From Myxococcus virescens (lineage in GTDB: Bacteria; Myxococcota; Myxococcia; Myxococcales; Myxococcaceae): a DNA stretch of 64,000 bases. Position 1 is the first letter of the stretch. Every line of letters starts with the position of its first letter. This document shows positions 33,710-40,810 of the stretch, piece by piece. The notes under the pieces were generated by a model that saw only the letters and a program-made list of their open reading frames with translations, had not been told where the DNA came from and searched no databases. Made by a program: the position numbers and the translations under genes. The stretch is from contig NZ_FNAJ01000008.1 of NCBI RefSeq assembly GCF_900101905.1, positions 124,001-188,000 of the forward strand. Direction: 5' to 3'.

Positions 33710-34200
33710 GAGCCGTCCCCTTCCCTCCCGCCAGGGGTGGCGTCACGGGGCAGCGTCTCCAGCACGCGGCCCACATTCGGCGGCACCCATCCAGCCGGCT
33801 TCATCACCTTCCCGTCGTCCCGGATCTCCGCCTTGCCTCCCGGAGCCTTGCGGAGGTTGGCTTGGGCCACCTCGTCGAAGCACTCCCGGGCCGGGGCACC
33901 CATGGTGACGAGCGTGCCGAGCGTCAGGTAGAGTGCGTCCGTCGCCTCGTGGGCCATGCGCGTCAGGTCGGGCTCCATCCACGGTACCGCTCGCACATCC
34001 AGGTCGCTCACATCGGCGATGTCGCATCCCATTGCCGACACCTCGACGCCGCTCGCCGCCGCGTACTCCAACACCTCCTCGAGCATGAGCCGAACCCTGA
34101 GAACCCGCGTCACCGCGTCCGGCATGGTGGGCCTGTCGGGGCACGGCTGGCCCGTCACGCGGTGAAACTCCCTCACCTGCTCCTGGTACGTGTCTTTCAC
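33706..34200 (-). CDS. MazG-like NTP pyrophosphohydrolase
   Basis: A 164-residue all-alpha NTP-PPase-like protein. The catalytic pattern is the acidic pair in RLMLEEVLEYAAA (a Glu-x-x-Glu) and the later EATDALYLTLG (Glu-x-x-Asp). It resembles phage enzymes that hydrolyse dNTPs or alarmones. GTG at 34,200 is preferred because AAGGGGG lies 7 bases upstream; an ATG at 34,239 would add 13 residues and overlap the exonuclease gene's end. It forms part of the nucleotide/DNA operon. Confidence 0.78.
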   Translation of the reverse strand: MKDTYQEQVREFHRVTGQPCPDRPTMPDAVTRVLRVRLMLEEVLEYAAASGVEVSAMGCDIADVSDLDVRAVPWMEPDLTRMAHEATDALYLTLGTLVTMGAPARECFDEVAQANLRKAPGGKAEIRDDGKVMKPAGWVPPNVGRVLETLPRDATPGGREGDGS

Positions 34201-34231
34201 TGGAGAACCCCCTTCAGCTTGAGCCTCGATG

Positions 34232-34678
34232 TTACCCATGGTTGGCCTCGCAGTGGTCGCGGAGCGCCTCGGCGTCCGCCAGCGCGTTGTGCGGCATCCG
34301 GCTGGTGCTCGCCGTGTTGAAGCCCGGCAGGCGCTGAAACTTCATGTCGAAGTCTGGCACAGGCTGCATGCGCCCCGGACCGGTGATGAGCAACGCCAAG
34401 AGGTGCTCGAAGTCCGTCGGCCAGTCGGCCACGATGACCATGTGGCCCACCGCCCGCTCCCGCATGAACGTCGCCAGCTTCAGCGACGCAAGCTCGCGCG
34501 AGACGAAGTCGCTGCCGAGGTGGGGGACGACGTGCGTCTCCACCCATGGGTCGGTCGGCCCCGCCCACTCGACCGCGACGTAGAACGACTCCAAGGCGGG
34601 GTCGGCCGGCACGAGGGCGAGGGACATCAGCTCGCCGCCGAAGCAGGTGTACTCGGCGTCCAGGTAATAGCGCATCAC
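34232..34678 (-). CDS. DEDDh-type 3'-5' exonuclease (Rv2179c-like)
   Basis: A 148-residue compact exonuclease. YLDAEYT gives Asp7-x-Glu9 (Exo I), ADWPTDFEHLL gives Asp85/Asp89 (Exo II) and HNALADAEAL gives His130 and Asp135 (Exo III), the full DEDDh set. It resembles small Rv2179c-type exonucleases acting on RNA or DNA. GTG at 34,678 overlaps the RusA-like gene's stop; an ATG one codon on is an alternative. Confidence 0.85.
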   Translation of the reverse strand: MMRYYLDAEYTCFGGELMSLALVPADPALESFYVAVEWAGPTDPWVETHVVPHLGSDFVSRELASLKLATFMRERAVGHMVIVADWPTDFEHLLALLITGPGRMQPVPDFDMKFQRLPGFNTASTSRMPHNALADAEALRDHCEANHG

Positions 34679-35241
34679 GGTTTCCTCGTGTTGGTGCTTC
34701 GATAACTCGCGGAGGTGGCCAGCGCAGCGAGCTCCTTCACCACCTTCGCCTTGGCGGGGCGCCGCGGCTCAACGTCGACGGCAGCGAGCGTTGCACGGGC
34801 TTGCGGCAGGTGATCCTGGGCGGAGCGCTGAAGCGTCGGGAACTCCGGAATCAACTCCAATGCCTCCAAGGTGTGGACGTCGCGGGCGGCCTTGGCCAGC
34901 GGACCGTCACCCCAGCCCACCTCCACGGTGACGAGCGGCTCGGGCCCCTTGGCCTGGGCGTACAGCCAGCCCACGAGAGGCGACCTGTCGTCCACGCGCA
35001 ACCAGGTGGCGACCGCGTCGCGCACCGACTTCAGTGCCCCGCGGAGGTTGTCGTCGTCCAGCGCGCGCGGGGCCACTCGAGTCAAGCGGACGAAGAGCAG
35101 CGGGCCGGCCTTCCATTCCGGGCACCGGCGCCGCGTCGCAGCCTTCTGTGCGTCGGTGCGCTTGTGCTTGGCCGCCCAGTGCTCCCGCAGGTTGCTGGTG
35201 GACTGCGCTTTGATGGGTACCTCGAAGCGTATGCACGTCAC
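34675..35241 (-). CDS. RusA-like Holliday junction resolvase
   Basis: A 188-residue protein. The GTG start at 35,239-35,241 overlaps the peptidase-like gene's stop. Residues 58-90 (APRALDDDNLRGALKSVRD, then WLRVDDRS) contain the RusA acidic residues Asp62-Asp63-Asp64, Asp75 and Asp84-Asp85 that hold magnesium. RusA enzymes cut four-way junctions and help resolve phage replication or packaging intermediates. The C-terminal 70 residues are an Ala/Arg-rich extension beyond the usual RusA length. Confidence 0.85.
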   Translation of the reverse strand: MTCIRFEVPIKAQSTSNLREHWAAKHKRTDAQKAATRRRCPEWKAGPLLFVRLTRVAPRALDDDNLRGALKSVRDAVATWLRVDDRSPLVGWLYAQAKGPEPLVTVEVGWGDGPLAKAARDVHTLEALELIPEFPTLQRSAQDHLPQARATLAAVDVEPRRPAKAKVVKELAALATSASYRSTNTRKP

Positions 35242-35729
35242 CGGAGCACCTCCAGCACCACGCGCACCGCCCATTTCCCCGACGCGCCCCGGTGCCCAGC
35301 GATGATTTCCGTCAGCACCTGCGCCTTCCACACCTCGGACGGCAGCCACCCGCCCGCGCTCCCCGCATTGCAGTCGTACACGTGCAGCTCTCCTCTTTCT
35401 CTGTACAGGCCCACCCAGTGCGTGTGCCGGTACTGGGCGCGCTCCGGCGCCGAGTCCCATCTGCCCCGGAGTTGGATGAAGGCCACTCCGTGCACGTCCC
35501 CCTGGGGCATGCCCTGGATGACGCGGTGCTGGACGCCCTGGGCAGCGAGCGCTGCCGCCATCGAGGTGGGCGTCGTCCAGGGCTTCGCCGGGAAGCCAGT
35601 GAAGGCCCTGCGCACCGCAGCGAGCGGCACGCCCAGCACCGCGGCGAGCGCTGACGGACCGCAATTCGCCTTCCAGCCGTCGTTCGCGTCCCAGAGGTCC
35701 TGCGGCGTGTAGAGCCCAGGGCACGTCAC
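35238..35729 (-). CDS. C39-like / papain-like cysteine peptidase domain
   Basis: A 163-residue protein. GTG at 35,729 has AGGAG at good spacing. WKANCGPSALAAVLG gives Cys23 in the classic Asn-Cys-Gly-Pro-Ser motif of C39-like or papain-like folds. HTHWVGLY gives His104, and VYDCNAG gives Asp119 as the likely third residue. No signal peptide is seen, so it acts inside the cell; it may process a protein or cleave a host or phage product. Some inactive relatives are known, so activity is inferred from the conserved triad. Confidence 0.7.
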   Translation of the reverse strand: MTCPGLYTPQDLWDANDGWKANCGPSALAAVLGVPLAAVRRAFTGFPAKPWTTPTSMAAALAAQGVQHRVIQGMPQGDVHGVAFIQLRGRWDSAPERAQYRHTHWVGLYRERGELHVYDCNAGSAGGWLPSEVWKAQVLTEIIAGHRGASGKWAVRVVLEVLR

Positions 35730-35791
35730 TGGAGGCTCCTGTAGAATGCGGTCGTGGGCGCTCCAGCCCACGGGCAGGGGGGAACACCGCC

Positions 35792-35977
35792 ATGGCCGAC
35801 AGCAGCGACAGCGCCGAGGGGACTGACTGGACGAAGGTGCTGCTCAAGTGCCCGGAGTGCGGGAAGGAGAAGCTGGTGGTTCCCGACTTCGGACTCATGA
35901 CGCTGGGCGGGCATCCGCCATCCCCTCAGTCCAGGTGCAACGTGTGCCGAATCGCCATCGTGACCAGCCACCTCTGA
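35792..35977 (+). CDS. Small zinc-ribbon protein
   Basis: A 61-residue protein on the plus strand with a GGGGGGA ribosome-binding site. CPECGKE and CNVCR form a typical Cys4 zinc ribbon around a short loop. It could be a transcription or anti-host factor. It is an isolated rightward gene between two leftward ones; its function is unknown. Confidence 0.65.
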   Translation: MADSSDSAEGTDWTKVLLKCPECGKEKLVVPDFGLMTLGGHPPSPQSRCNVCRIAIVTSHL

Positions 35978-35979
35978 CG

Positions 35980-36192
35980 TCATGGCTTCAGCCCTCCGTC
36001 CCGGATGCGCTCGTGCAGCAGGCATGTGCAGGCGCACCGGCCGTTGGTGCGCGAGAAGCGGCAGCCACGCTCGTGGCGCCCGTACCTGTCCAGAGCCGTG
36101 GCCACCTTGAGCAGCCTCGCCTCCAACTCGGCGACGCGCTCACGCGCAAGGCGCAGCGACTCCTCCAGTTCGGGGTGCTTGCGGCACGTCAT
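35980..36192 (-). CDS. Small coiled-coil protein with Cys motif
   Basis: A 70-residue protein: a helix or coiled coil at 6-36 (HPELEESLRLARERVAELEA), followed by RGCRFSRTNGRCACTC, which may bind zinc. It overlaps the SLOG gene by ATGA and its stop lies 2 bp from the plus-strand zinc-ribbon gene's end. No family recognised. Confidence 0.6.
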   Translation of the reverse strand: MTCRKHPELEESLRLARERVAELEARLLKVATALDRYGRHERGCRFSRTNGRCACTCLLHERIRDGGLKP

Positions 36193-36674
36193 GAAACGGC
36201 CTCCTCGGACACCACCTGTCCATCATGAGAGAGAATCAGGACGCGGCCCTTCCACCCCTCGGCGCGACACATGCGCACCATCCCGGCCGTGCCCTTGCCC
36301 AGGCCCGTGTCCGTGTGCGCGGCCACCCAGCGCACCGTCCACCCGCACCGGGCGTACCCGCGCGCGGCCTCGCGCATCACCTCGTTGCGCAGTGGGCCTG
36401 CTATGGGCCCCTGCGTCTTCCAATGCGCGGGGAAGCGGTCCACCTCATCCACCTGGAAGTCGGGCCACTCCACCGAGCACGCCACCTCCCACAGACGGTC
36501 CGCCCCCATGGCCGCCACTGGGTCGTCCCTGCGCCTGTCACCCGCACCGTGGATGAGACGCGCGCCCCGGATTCCCGCGAAGCGGCGCACGTAGGCGCGG
36601 AGCGCTGGCAGGTGCGCCACCGTGAGTCCGCTGCTGCCGCACGCGAGGAGGGCCAGCCGGGCACAGGCCGTCAT
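36189..36674 (-). CDS. SLOG-domain protein (YspA / DUF2493-like)
   Basis: A 161-residue SLOG fold. A Gly-rich nucleotide-binding start (GSSGLT), RLIHGAG in a second strand-loop, and the family hallmark GPIAGPLRNEVM (about 89-100) are visible. YspA/DUF2493 proteins bind nucleotide or sugar-nucleotide ligands and are frequent in phages and defence islands. It overlaps neighbouring genes by ATGA on both sides. The substrate is unknown. Confidence 0.83.
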   Translation of the reverse strand: MTACARLALLACGSSGLTVAHLPALRAYVRRFAGIRGARLIHGAGDRRRDDPVAAMGADRLWEVACSVEWPDFQVDEVDRFPAHWKTQGPIAGPLRNEVMREAARGYARCGWTVRWVAAHTDTGLGKGTAGMVRMCRAEGWKGRVLILSHDGQVVSEEAVS

Positions 36675-38659
36675 TGGAGACCTCCGGCGTCAGCAGGCTG
36701 GCCAGCGAGGGTGACGCGTAGCTCCAGGCCCAGGGCACGGGCCGCGTTGTCGAGGGCGGGCTGGGCAAAGAGCTCCAGCCCATTCAGCGCGTACTGGTCC
36801 TTGGCTTCCACCACGAGGCAGGGGCCCTCCAGAGCCACCGGGAGCCCACGCCCAGCGGCATGCCCAGCGACGTATGACTGCCCGGCCGCGCGCAGCTCCT
36901 CGAGGAGTTGCTCCCACGCCCTGCCCGCAGGCGTGTCCGGCACCTCCAGCGCAGGCGGGTACTCGCCGCGCCCCACGTCAACGTCCGCCCGGCGCCGAGT
37001 CTCCGCGGGCGGACTGGTGTCCGGGCGGTACTCCGGGGTGGCGTTGGCCTCCCACCGGCGCACCAGGTCCGCAAGGGTGTCGCAGCGCTGCCTGTACCGC
37101 GCCTCCACGCCGTGCCCCCAGCGGCGCAACACCTCCGGCACGCCCCCGGTGCCCGCCAGGGCCAGCAGGCGGCGAGCAGCGGGGTCATCCCGGTACGGCT
37201 GCCACGTGTACGAACACCCCCGCGCCGCGAAGAAGACGCGCTCCACGCCGTCCGGGAGGGACTCCGCGGCGGGCGCAATGGAGGGGGGCGGCTCGAAGGG
37301 AAGCGTCTCGACAGGTTCCGCCGGCGCGACGGGGGGCGAGTACTCTTCCTCCTGCTCCTGGACGACGAAGCGCAGCCCGGCCAGGCCCGTGCGGTGGGCG
37401 TAGCCGTTCACCAGCCCCCGACAGGTGTCCTGCATCCAGTCCAGGGAGAACTGGTCCGGCGCGGCCACCTCAAGGCCAGCGTCGTCCAGGGCCACCGCGC
37501 GGAAGCACTCCAACCCTTCGCAGGCGCGGTGCTTGCCGTCTGCGCGCAGGGCGGCCAGCACCCGCGCCCAGGCCCGTGCAGCCTCGGTGCCCATGGGGAC
37601 GTCCTCAAGGCACACCGCCGCCCCGGGCTCCTCATGCGGCGGCGCCTCGGGGCGCTCCGGGTCCAGACTCCAAGCGCCGCTGAGCAACTGCTCGGCCACC
37701 TCAAGGCCAGCGCGGGTCCAGGTCAGCACCCACACGACGTTGGCGCGCAGCCGGTTGGAGAGCTCGCCGCGGCAGGCCGGAGAACGCGGGACGAGGGCGA
37801 AGACGCGGAGCCACTCCTCCAGCGGGCGGCGACGCAGGGCCCCCAGGGCATCCTCCGCCATGCGCCGGGAAGTGCGTTCCCCCCAGGCCGGGAAGCCATG
37901 GGCCAGCGCCATGGCATTCCACCCCTCGCGCAGCGCGCGGATGTCGGGAGGCAGGGCGTCCGGCTTGCGGTACTCGCGTGCAGCCTCGCGGACGTCACGC
38001 ACAGCGCGCGCATCCTGCGTGACAGCCACCAGCGCCCCCCTCGTTTTCGAGGCAGAGGGAGGGGGGAGAGGGGGTGTCACGCTACCTGTCACGCTGGCCT
38101 TCTGCCTGTCACGCTGGCGCTTGAGCTGCTGTCTCAACGTCGCAGGCTTCGGAATTCTCTTGGGGTTTTCCTCCCCCCCTCCCCCCTCCACAGCCGACGT
38201 CACGCTGACGGGGGCGGTGTCACGCTGATTGTCACGCTGGGACTGCGTGACAGCCGCCTTCGGCTGCGTGACATGGCCGAAGCTGGACGGCGGAGGGGGC
38301 ATCACCTCCGGGGTGGTTGCAGGGCGCAGGCCCAGCACACTGGGCGCCAGCAGAGACACGGCCTGGCGCCAACCGTGGTCGACACCGGCCGCGTAGCTCT
38401 CCGCGCGAAGCCGGGCGTCGCGCTCCGCCAGAACCTGCGCGCGCAGCTCGGCGACCTGCTGCTGGGCGCAGGGGCACGCCTCCGTGAAGAAGTCCGGGGG
38501 GATGCCCGGGTCCTCGCCACGGGCATGGCGCGCGCGGTCCCCTCTTGGCGGGGGCAGTACCTGGGCGAGTTCCTCTGCAGAGGCAGGCTCCACAAGCGGC
38601 AGGTGCTCCGCGTCCTGCGACAGCTCTTCATCGGCCGGGCGCTGGGTGCAGGCGGGCAT
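36671..38659 (-). CDS. Putative replication initiator with two DnaA-N-like domains
   Basis: A 662-residue protein. ATG at 38,659 has GAGGA about 10 bases upstream. The N-terminal 215 residues are low-complexity and charged, encoded over the iteron cluster. Residues about 225-330 are helical. Two modules, at 359-435 and 578-652, share the DnaA N-terminal pattern: W at the start of a helix, an LECF/LPVAL strand, then LEVAAPDQFSLDWM or LVVEAKDQYALNGL, ending in a long helix and strand. DnaA-N domains bind helicases and loaders. Carrying the origin-like repeats within its own gene, as lambda O does, supports an initiator role. No AAA+ motif is present. Confidence 0.65.
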   Translation of the reverse strand: MPACTQRPADEELSQDAEHLPLVEPASAEELAQVLPPPRGDRARHARGEDPGIPPDFFTEACPCAQQQVAELRAQVLAERDARLRAESYAAGVDHGWRQAVSLLAPSVLGLRPATTPEVMPPPPSSFGHVTQPKAAVTQSQRDNQRDTAPVSVTSAVEGGGGEENPKRIPKPATLRQQLKRQRDRQKASVTGSVTPPLPPPSASKTRGALVAVTQDARAVRDVREAAREYRKPDALPPDIRALREGWNAMALAHGFPAWGERTSRRMAEDALGALRRRPLEEWLRVFALVPRSPACRGELSNRLRANVVWVLTWTRAGLEVAEQLLSGAWSLDPERPEAPPHEEPGAAVCLEDVPMGTEAARAWARVLAALRADGKHRACEGLECFRAVALDDAGLEVAAPDQFSLDWMQDTCRGLVNGYAHRTGLAGLRFVVQEQEEEYSPPVAPAEPVETLPFEPPPSIAPAAESLPDGVERVFFAARGCSYTWQPYRDDPAARRLLALAGTGGVPEVLRRWGHGVEARYRQRCDTLADLVRRWEANATPEYRPDTSPPAETRRRADVDVGRGEYPPALEVPDTPAGRAWEQLLEELRAAGQSYVAGHAAGRGLPVALEGPCLVVEAKDQYALNGLELFAQPALDNAARALGLELRVTLAGQPADAGGLQ
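37994..38272. repeat. Iteron cluster: candidate phage replication origin
   Basis: Ten copies of GTCACGC occur in 280 bp. Direct copies with the longer core TGTCACGCTG start at 38,075, 38,087, 38,107, 38,198 (one change), 38,218 and 38,230. A shorter copy is at 37,994-38,000, and inverse copies (GCGTGAC) are at 38,017, 38,245 and 38,266. Spacings are 12 and 20 in the first group and 20 and 12 in the second, so copies fall in different codon frames. The groups flank a polypyrimidine stretch (38,150-38,190) and lie inside the initiator-like gene. Confidence 0.7.
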
Positions 38660-38661
38660 GG

Positions 38662-38949
38662 CTACGATTCCTCGGTGGAGACGGGCACGGTGGAGAGAAG
38701 GGGCGGCGGCACCAGCACGCAGGGCGGGCGCATGCAGCAGGTGGGCGGGACGGGCTGGCTGCGGCACCCGGCACGCCAGGGGTGGCCGTGGCGGCAGGTG
38801 GGCCACGGGCCCGGGTAAGCAGCCTGGACGGCAGCGCCTGCGGCCGTGGCCCCGTGCGGCGCCAGCTGGCCGGCCTCGGTGAGGCTGGTGCCCAGCCGGA
38901 CGGCACCGCACACGTGGCAGGTGGTGGCGCGGAGGCGGAGGCAGCTCAA
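38662..38949 (-). CDS. Small Cys/His-rich protein (TTG start)
   Basis: A 95-residue protein. TTG at 38,947-38,949 overlaps the ASCH gene's stop as TTGA, and it ends just before the initiator-like gene starts. CHVCG, CRHGH, then C, CC and further cysteines suggest zinc binding. Codon use and the tight packing support it, but the unusual start leaves doubt. No family is assigned. Confidence 0.5.
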   Translation of the reverse strand: MSCLRLRATTCHVCGAVRLGTSLTEAGQLAPHGATAAGAAVQAAYPGPWPTCRHGHPWRAGCRSQPVPPTCCMRPPCVLVPPPLLSTVPVSTEES

Positions 38950-39596
38950 GGGTGGGCCTCCTGGTGGCAAGCGTGGGGCCCGCAGTCCGGGTTGAGGCAG
39001 CGGAATGCCTTGCACGAGGGGCACGGCGTCATGGCCCGGCGGCAGCTGCACAGGCGCAGCAGCTTGTCCTTCAGCGTCGGCGCGGGCTCGCGTTCCAGGG
39101 CCTTCGCCGAGCGGGCGCTGAAGTCGTCCCAGAGCGCCTTCGCCGCATCCCGGGCGGCCTTGTAGCCGGCGCGCACCGCAGCACGGACGTCCTCGGGGAG
39201 TTCCCAGCACTGCGCCACTGGGCCGGGCTCAACGGGCACCAGCTCAGGCAGGCGGATGACATCGGCCAGCCACAGCCCCACCGGCCCCACGTACCAGCGA
39301 GACTCGCGGGGGACGTCCGGCCACTGGGACACGGCCGCCACCCGCGCCACCGCGAGCACCGTGCCGGTGTGGATGTCCTCTGGAGCGAAAGGCCGAATCC
39401 CCCCGTGGACGTCCATCCAGTGGGCGATGCCTTCGTCGTACTCGCCCGCGCATACCGCGACGTAGCCGCCCAGGGCCTCCGGCGGAGGGGCCACGGACAG
39501 GTTCACCACGGGCGCCGTGCCCAGCTCCACGCTTCGCGCGAGGGGCTGGGGCACGGTGACGGCGAGCAGTGGCTTGCGCGTGGTGCAGGTGCTCAT
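38946..39596 (-). CDS. ASCH-domain protein with C-terminal Cys cluster
   Basis: A 216-residue protein. Residues 10-130 follow the ASCH pattern (PQPLARSVELG near the start, YVAVCAGEYD, EDIHTGTVLAVARVA, then RWYVGPVGLWLADV), a PUA-like RNA/nucleic acid-binding fold. The last 40 residues have CSCRRAMTPCPSC and CLNPDCGPHAC, a likely zinc-binding cluster. It overlaps the Dam gene by ATGA. A second ASCH gene lies 4 kb upstream, beyond the methyltransferases. The biological substrate is unknown; ASCH proteins bind modified or structured nucleic acid. Confidence 0.72.
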   Translation of the reverse strand: MSTCTTRKPLLAVTVPQPLARSVELGTAPVVNLSVAPPPEALGGYVAVCAGEYDEGIAHWMDVHGGIRPFAPEDIHTGTVLAVARVAAVSQWPDVPRESRWYVGPVGLWLADVIRLPELVPVEPGPVAQCWELPEDVRAAVRAGYKAARDAAKALWDDFSARSAKALEREPAPTLKDKLLRLCSCRRAMTPCPSCKAFRCLNPDCGPHACHQEAHP

Positions 39597-40810
39597 CGAG
39601 GACCTCCGGAAACGCGAGCCAGCGGAAGCCCGTGGAGCGGGTCCTCCGCCGGGGCCAGGCAGCCAGGGCTGAGCCAGATGCGCTCGCGCAGGGCGTTCTC
39701 GTGGTTCCCCCGCGCGGCCGCGTACCCGCCCGGCGCCTTCCACGCGACGCAGCGCCAGGACGCGGGCATCTCGTGCGCGCCCTCGTAACCACACAGGGCG
39801 ATGCGCAGGCGCGGGTTGTCCCCGTTCGCCACTGCCCACTCGCGCACGCGGTGGGCCACCTGCAGGTACTCTTCGGCGTAGATGCTGGGGTCGCGCCCCG
39901 CGGCGTCGGAGTACGGCGGGTCCAGCAGCACGCCCGTCACGCCGATGCGCTCCGTGACGTTGGGCGAGAGGATGCGGCTCCAGTCTCCACAGCAGACGCG
40001 CACGTAGCGCAGCCGGTCCGCTAGGGCCTGCATCCACGTATGGAGCCCGCCCTGCTTCCCGGTGGCGTGGATGCCCATGCCCGACGCGCCACCGTCGCCC
40101 CTCACCAGGGGCATCTGGTTCGACAGGCCATGCACGCCCCGCCCACCGCGGCCCAGGCTCGGGCGCTTGCCCCACTCCGACGCGCGCCCCAGGTCACGCA
40201 GGCGCTGCGCGTGCACTCCGATGCCGTCCGTCAGGTGTGGGCGCTGCTCGTGCTCGGACGTGGCCTTTCCGCGCACGGCAAGCTGGTGGACGCCCCGGCC
40301 CGGCTTGTCGAGCATCGGCCGCTTCGAGTACTCGGACGTGGCGATGCCGCACGTCTTCTCGGAGCCGGCGGCGTCCTGTGCCTCCCAGGAGGGCTGGGCG
40401 CACCAGCCGCTGCCAATCCACTGGCAGAGCCCCCATACCCACCACCCGGCGACGCGCGCGTCGAAGTACTCGGCGTCCTGCCGCATGCGCTGGCGGAACT
40501 CCACCTGCGCCACCAGCCACCGGTGCCGGGCGTGCAGGTCCGCCTCGTTGACGGGCCAGTCCGCGTGGTGAGCTACCTCGTCCGGTGCCGCCGCGAGCGC
40601 CCGCCAGAAGTTGGCGAGGTAGCAGTCCAGGTCGTTGACGGTCTCCACGCCCGGCGCGGTGGGCCGGGCCAGCAGGACGGCGAGGCTTCCGGCGAAAGGC
40701 TCCACGTAGTTGGCCACGTCGCCGAAGGCGGCCCACACGAGGTGGGCCGCGCGGCTCTTCCCGCCAAACCAGGGGAAGGGAGCTCGGAGCGGAACGCAGG
40801 GTGTGGTCAT
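39593..40810 (-). CDS. DNA adenine N6-methyltransferase (D12 class) with internal repeats
   Basis: A 405-residue Dam/D12-class enzyme. FPWFGGKSR (motif X), NYVEPFAGSLAV (motif I) and DPPY (motif IV, about residue 300) are intact. Between them, residues about 155-260 hold three imperfect repeats of about 28 residues, each with SE-x-x-x-RP-x-L and G-x-GVH, in the usual target-recognition area. It overlaps the cytosine methyltransferase by ATGA. It probably protects phage DNA against host restriction or regulates genes. No restriction enzyme is encoded nearby. Confidence 0.88.
   Translation of the reverse strand: MTTPCVPLRAPFPWFGGKSRAAHLVWAAFGDVANYVEPFAGSLAVLLARPTAPGVETVNDLDCYLANFWRALAAAPDEVAHHADWPVNEADLHARHRWLVAQVEFRQRMRQDAEYFDARVAGWWVWGLCQWIGSGWCAQPSWEAQDAAGSEKTCGIATSEYSKRPMLDKPGRGVHQLAVRGKATSEHEQRPHLTDGIGVHAQRLRDLGRASEWGKRPSLGRGGRGVHGLSNQMPLVRGDGGASGMGIHATGKQGGLHTWMQALADRLRYVRVCCGDWSRILSPNVTERIGVTGVLLDPPYSDAAGRDPSIYAEEYLQVAHRVREWAVANGDNPRLRIALCGYEGAHEMPASWRCVAWKAPGGYAAARGNHENALRERIWLSPGCLAPAEDPLHGLPLARVSGGPR

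Noticed and set aside
37994..38272. Reading the GTCACGC repeats as a CRISPR array
   Set aside because: Repeats are only 7-10 bp, occur in both orientations and the spacings are 12 or 20 bp inside a gene; iterons fit better.
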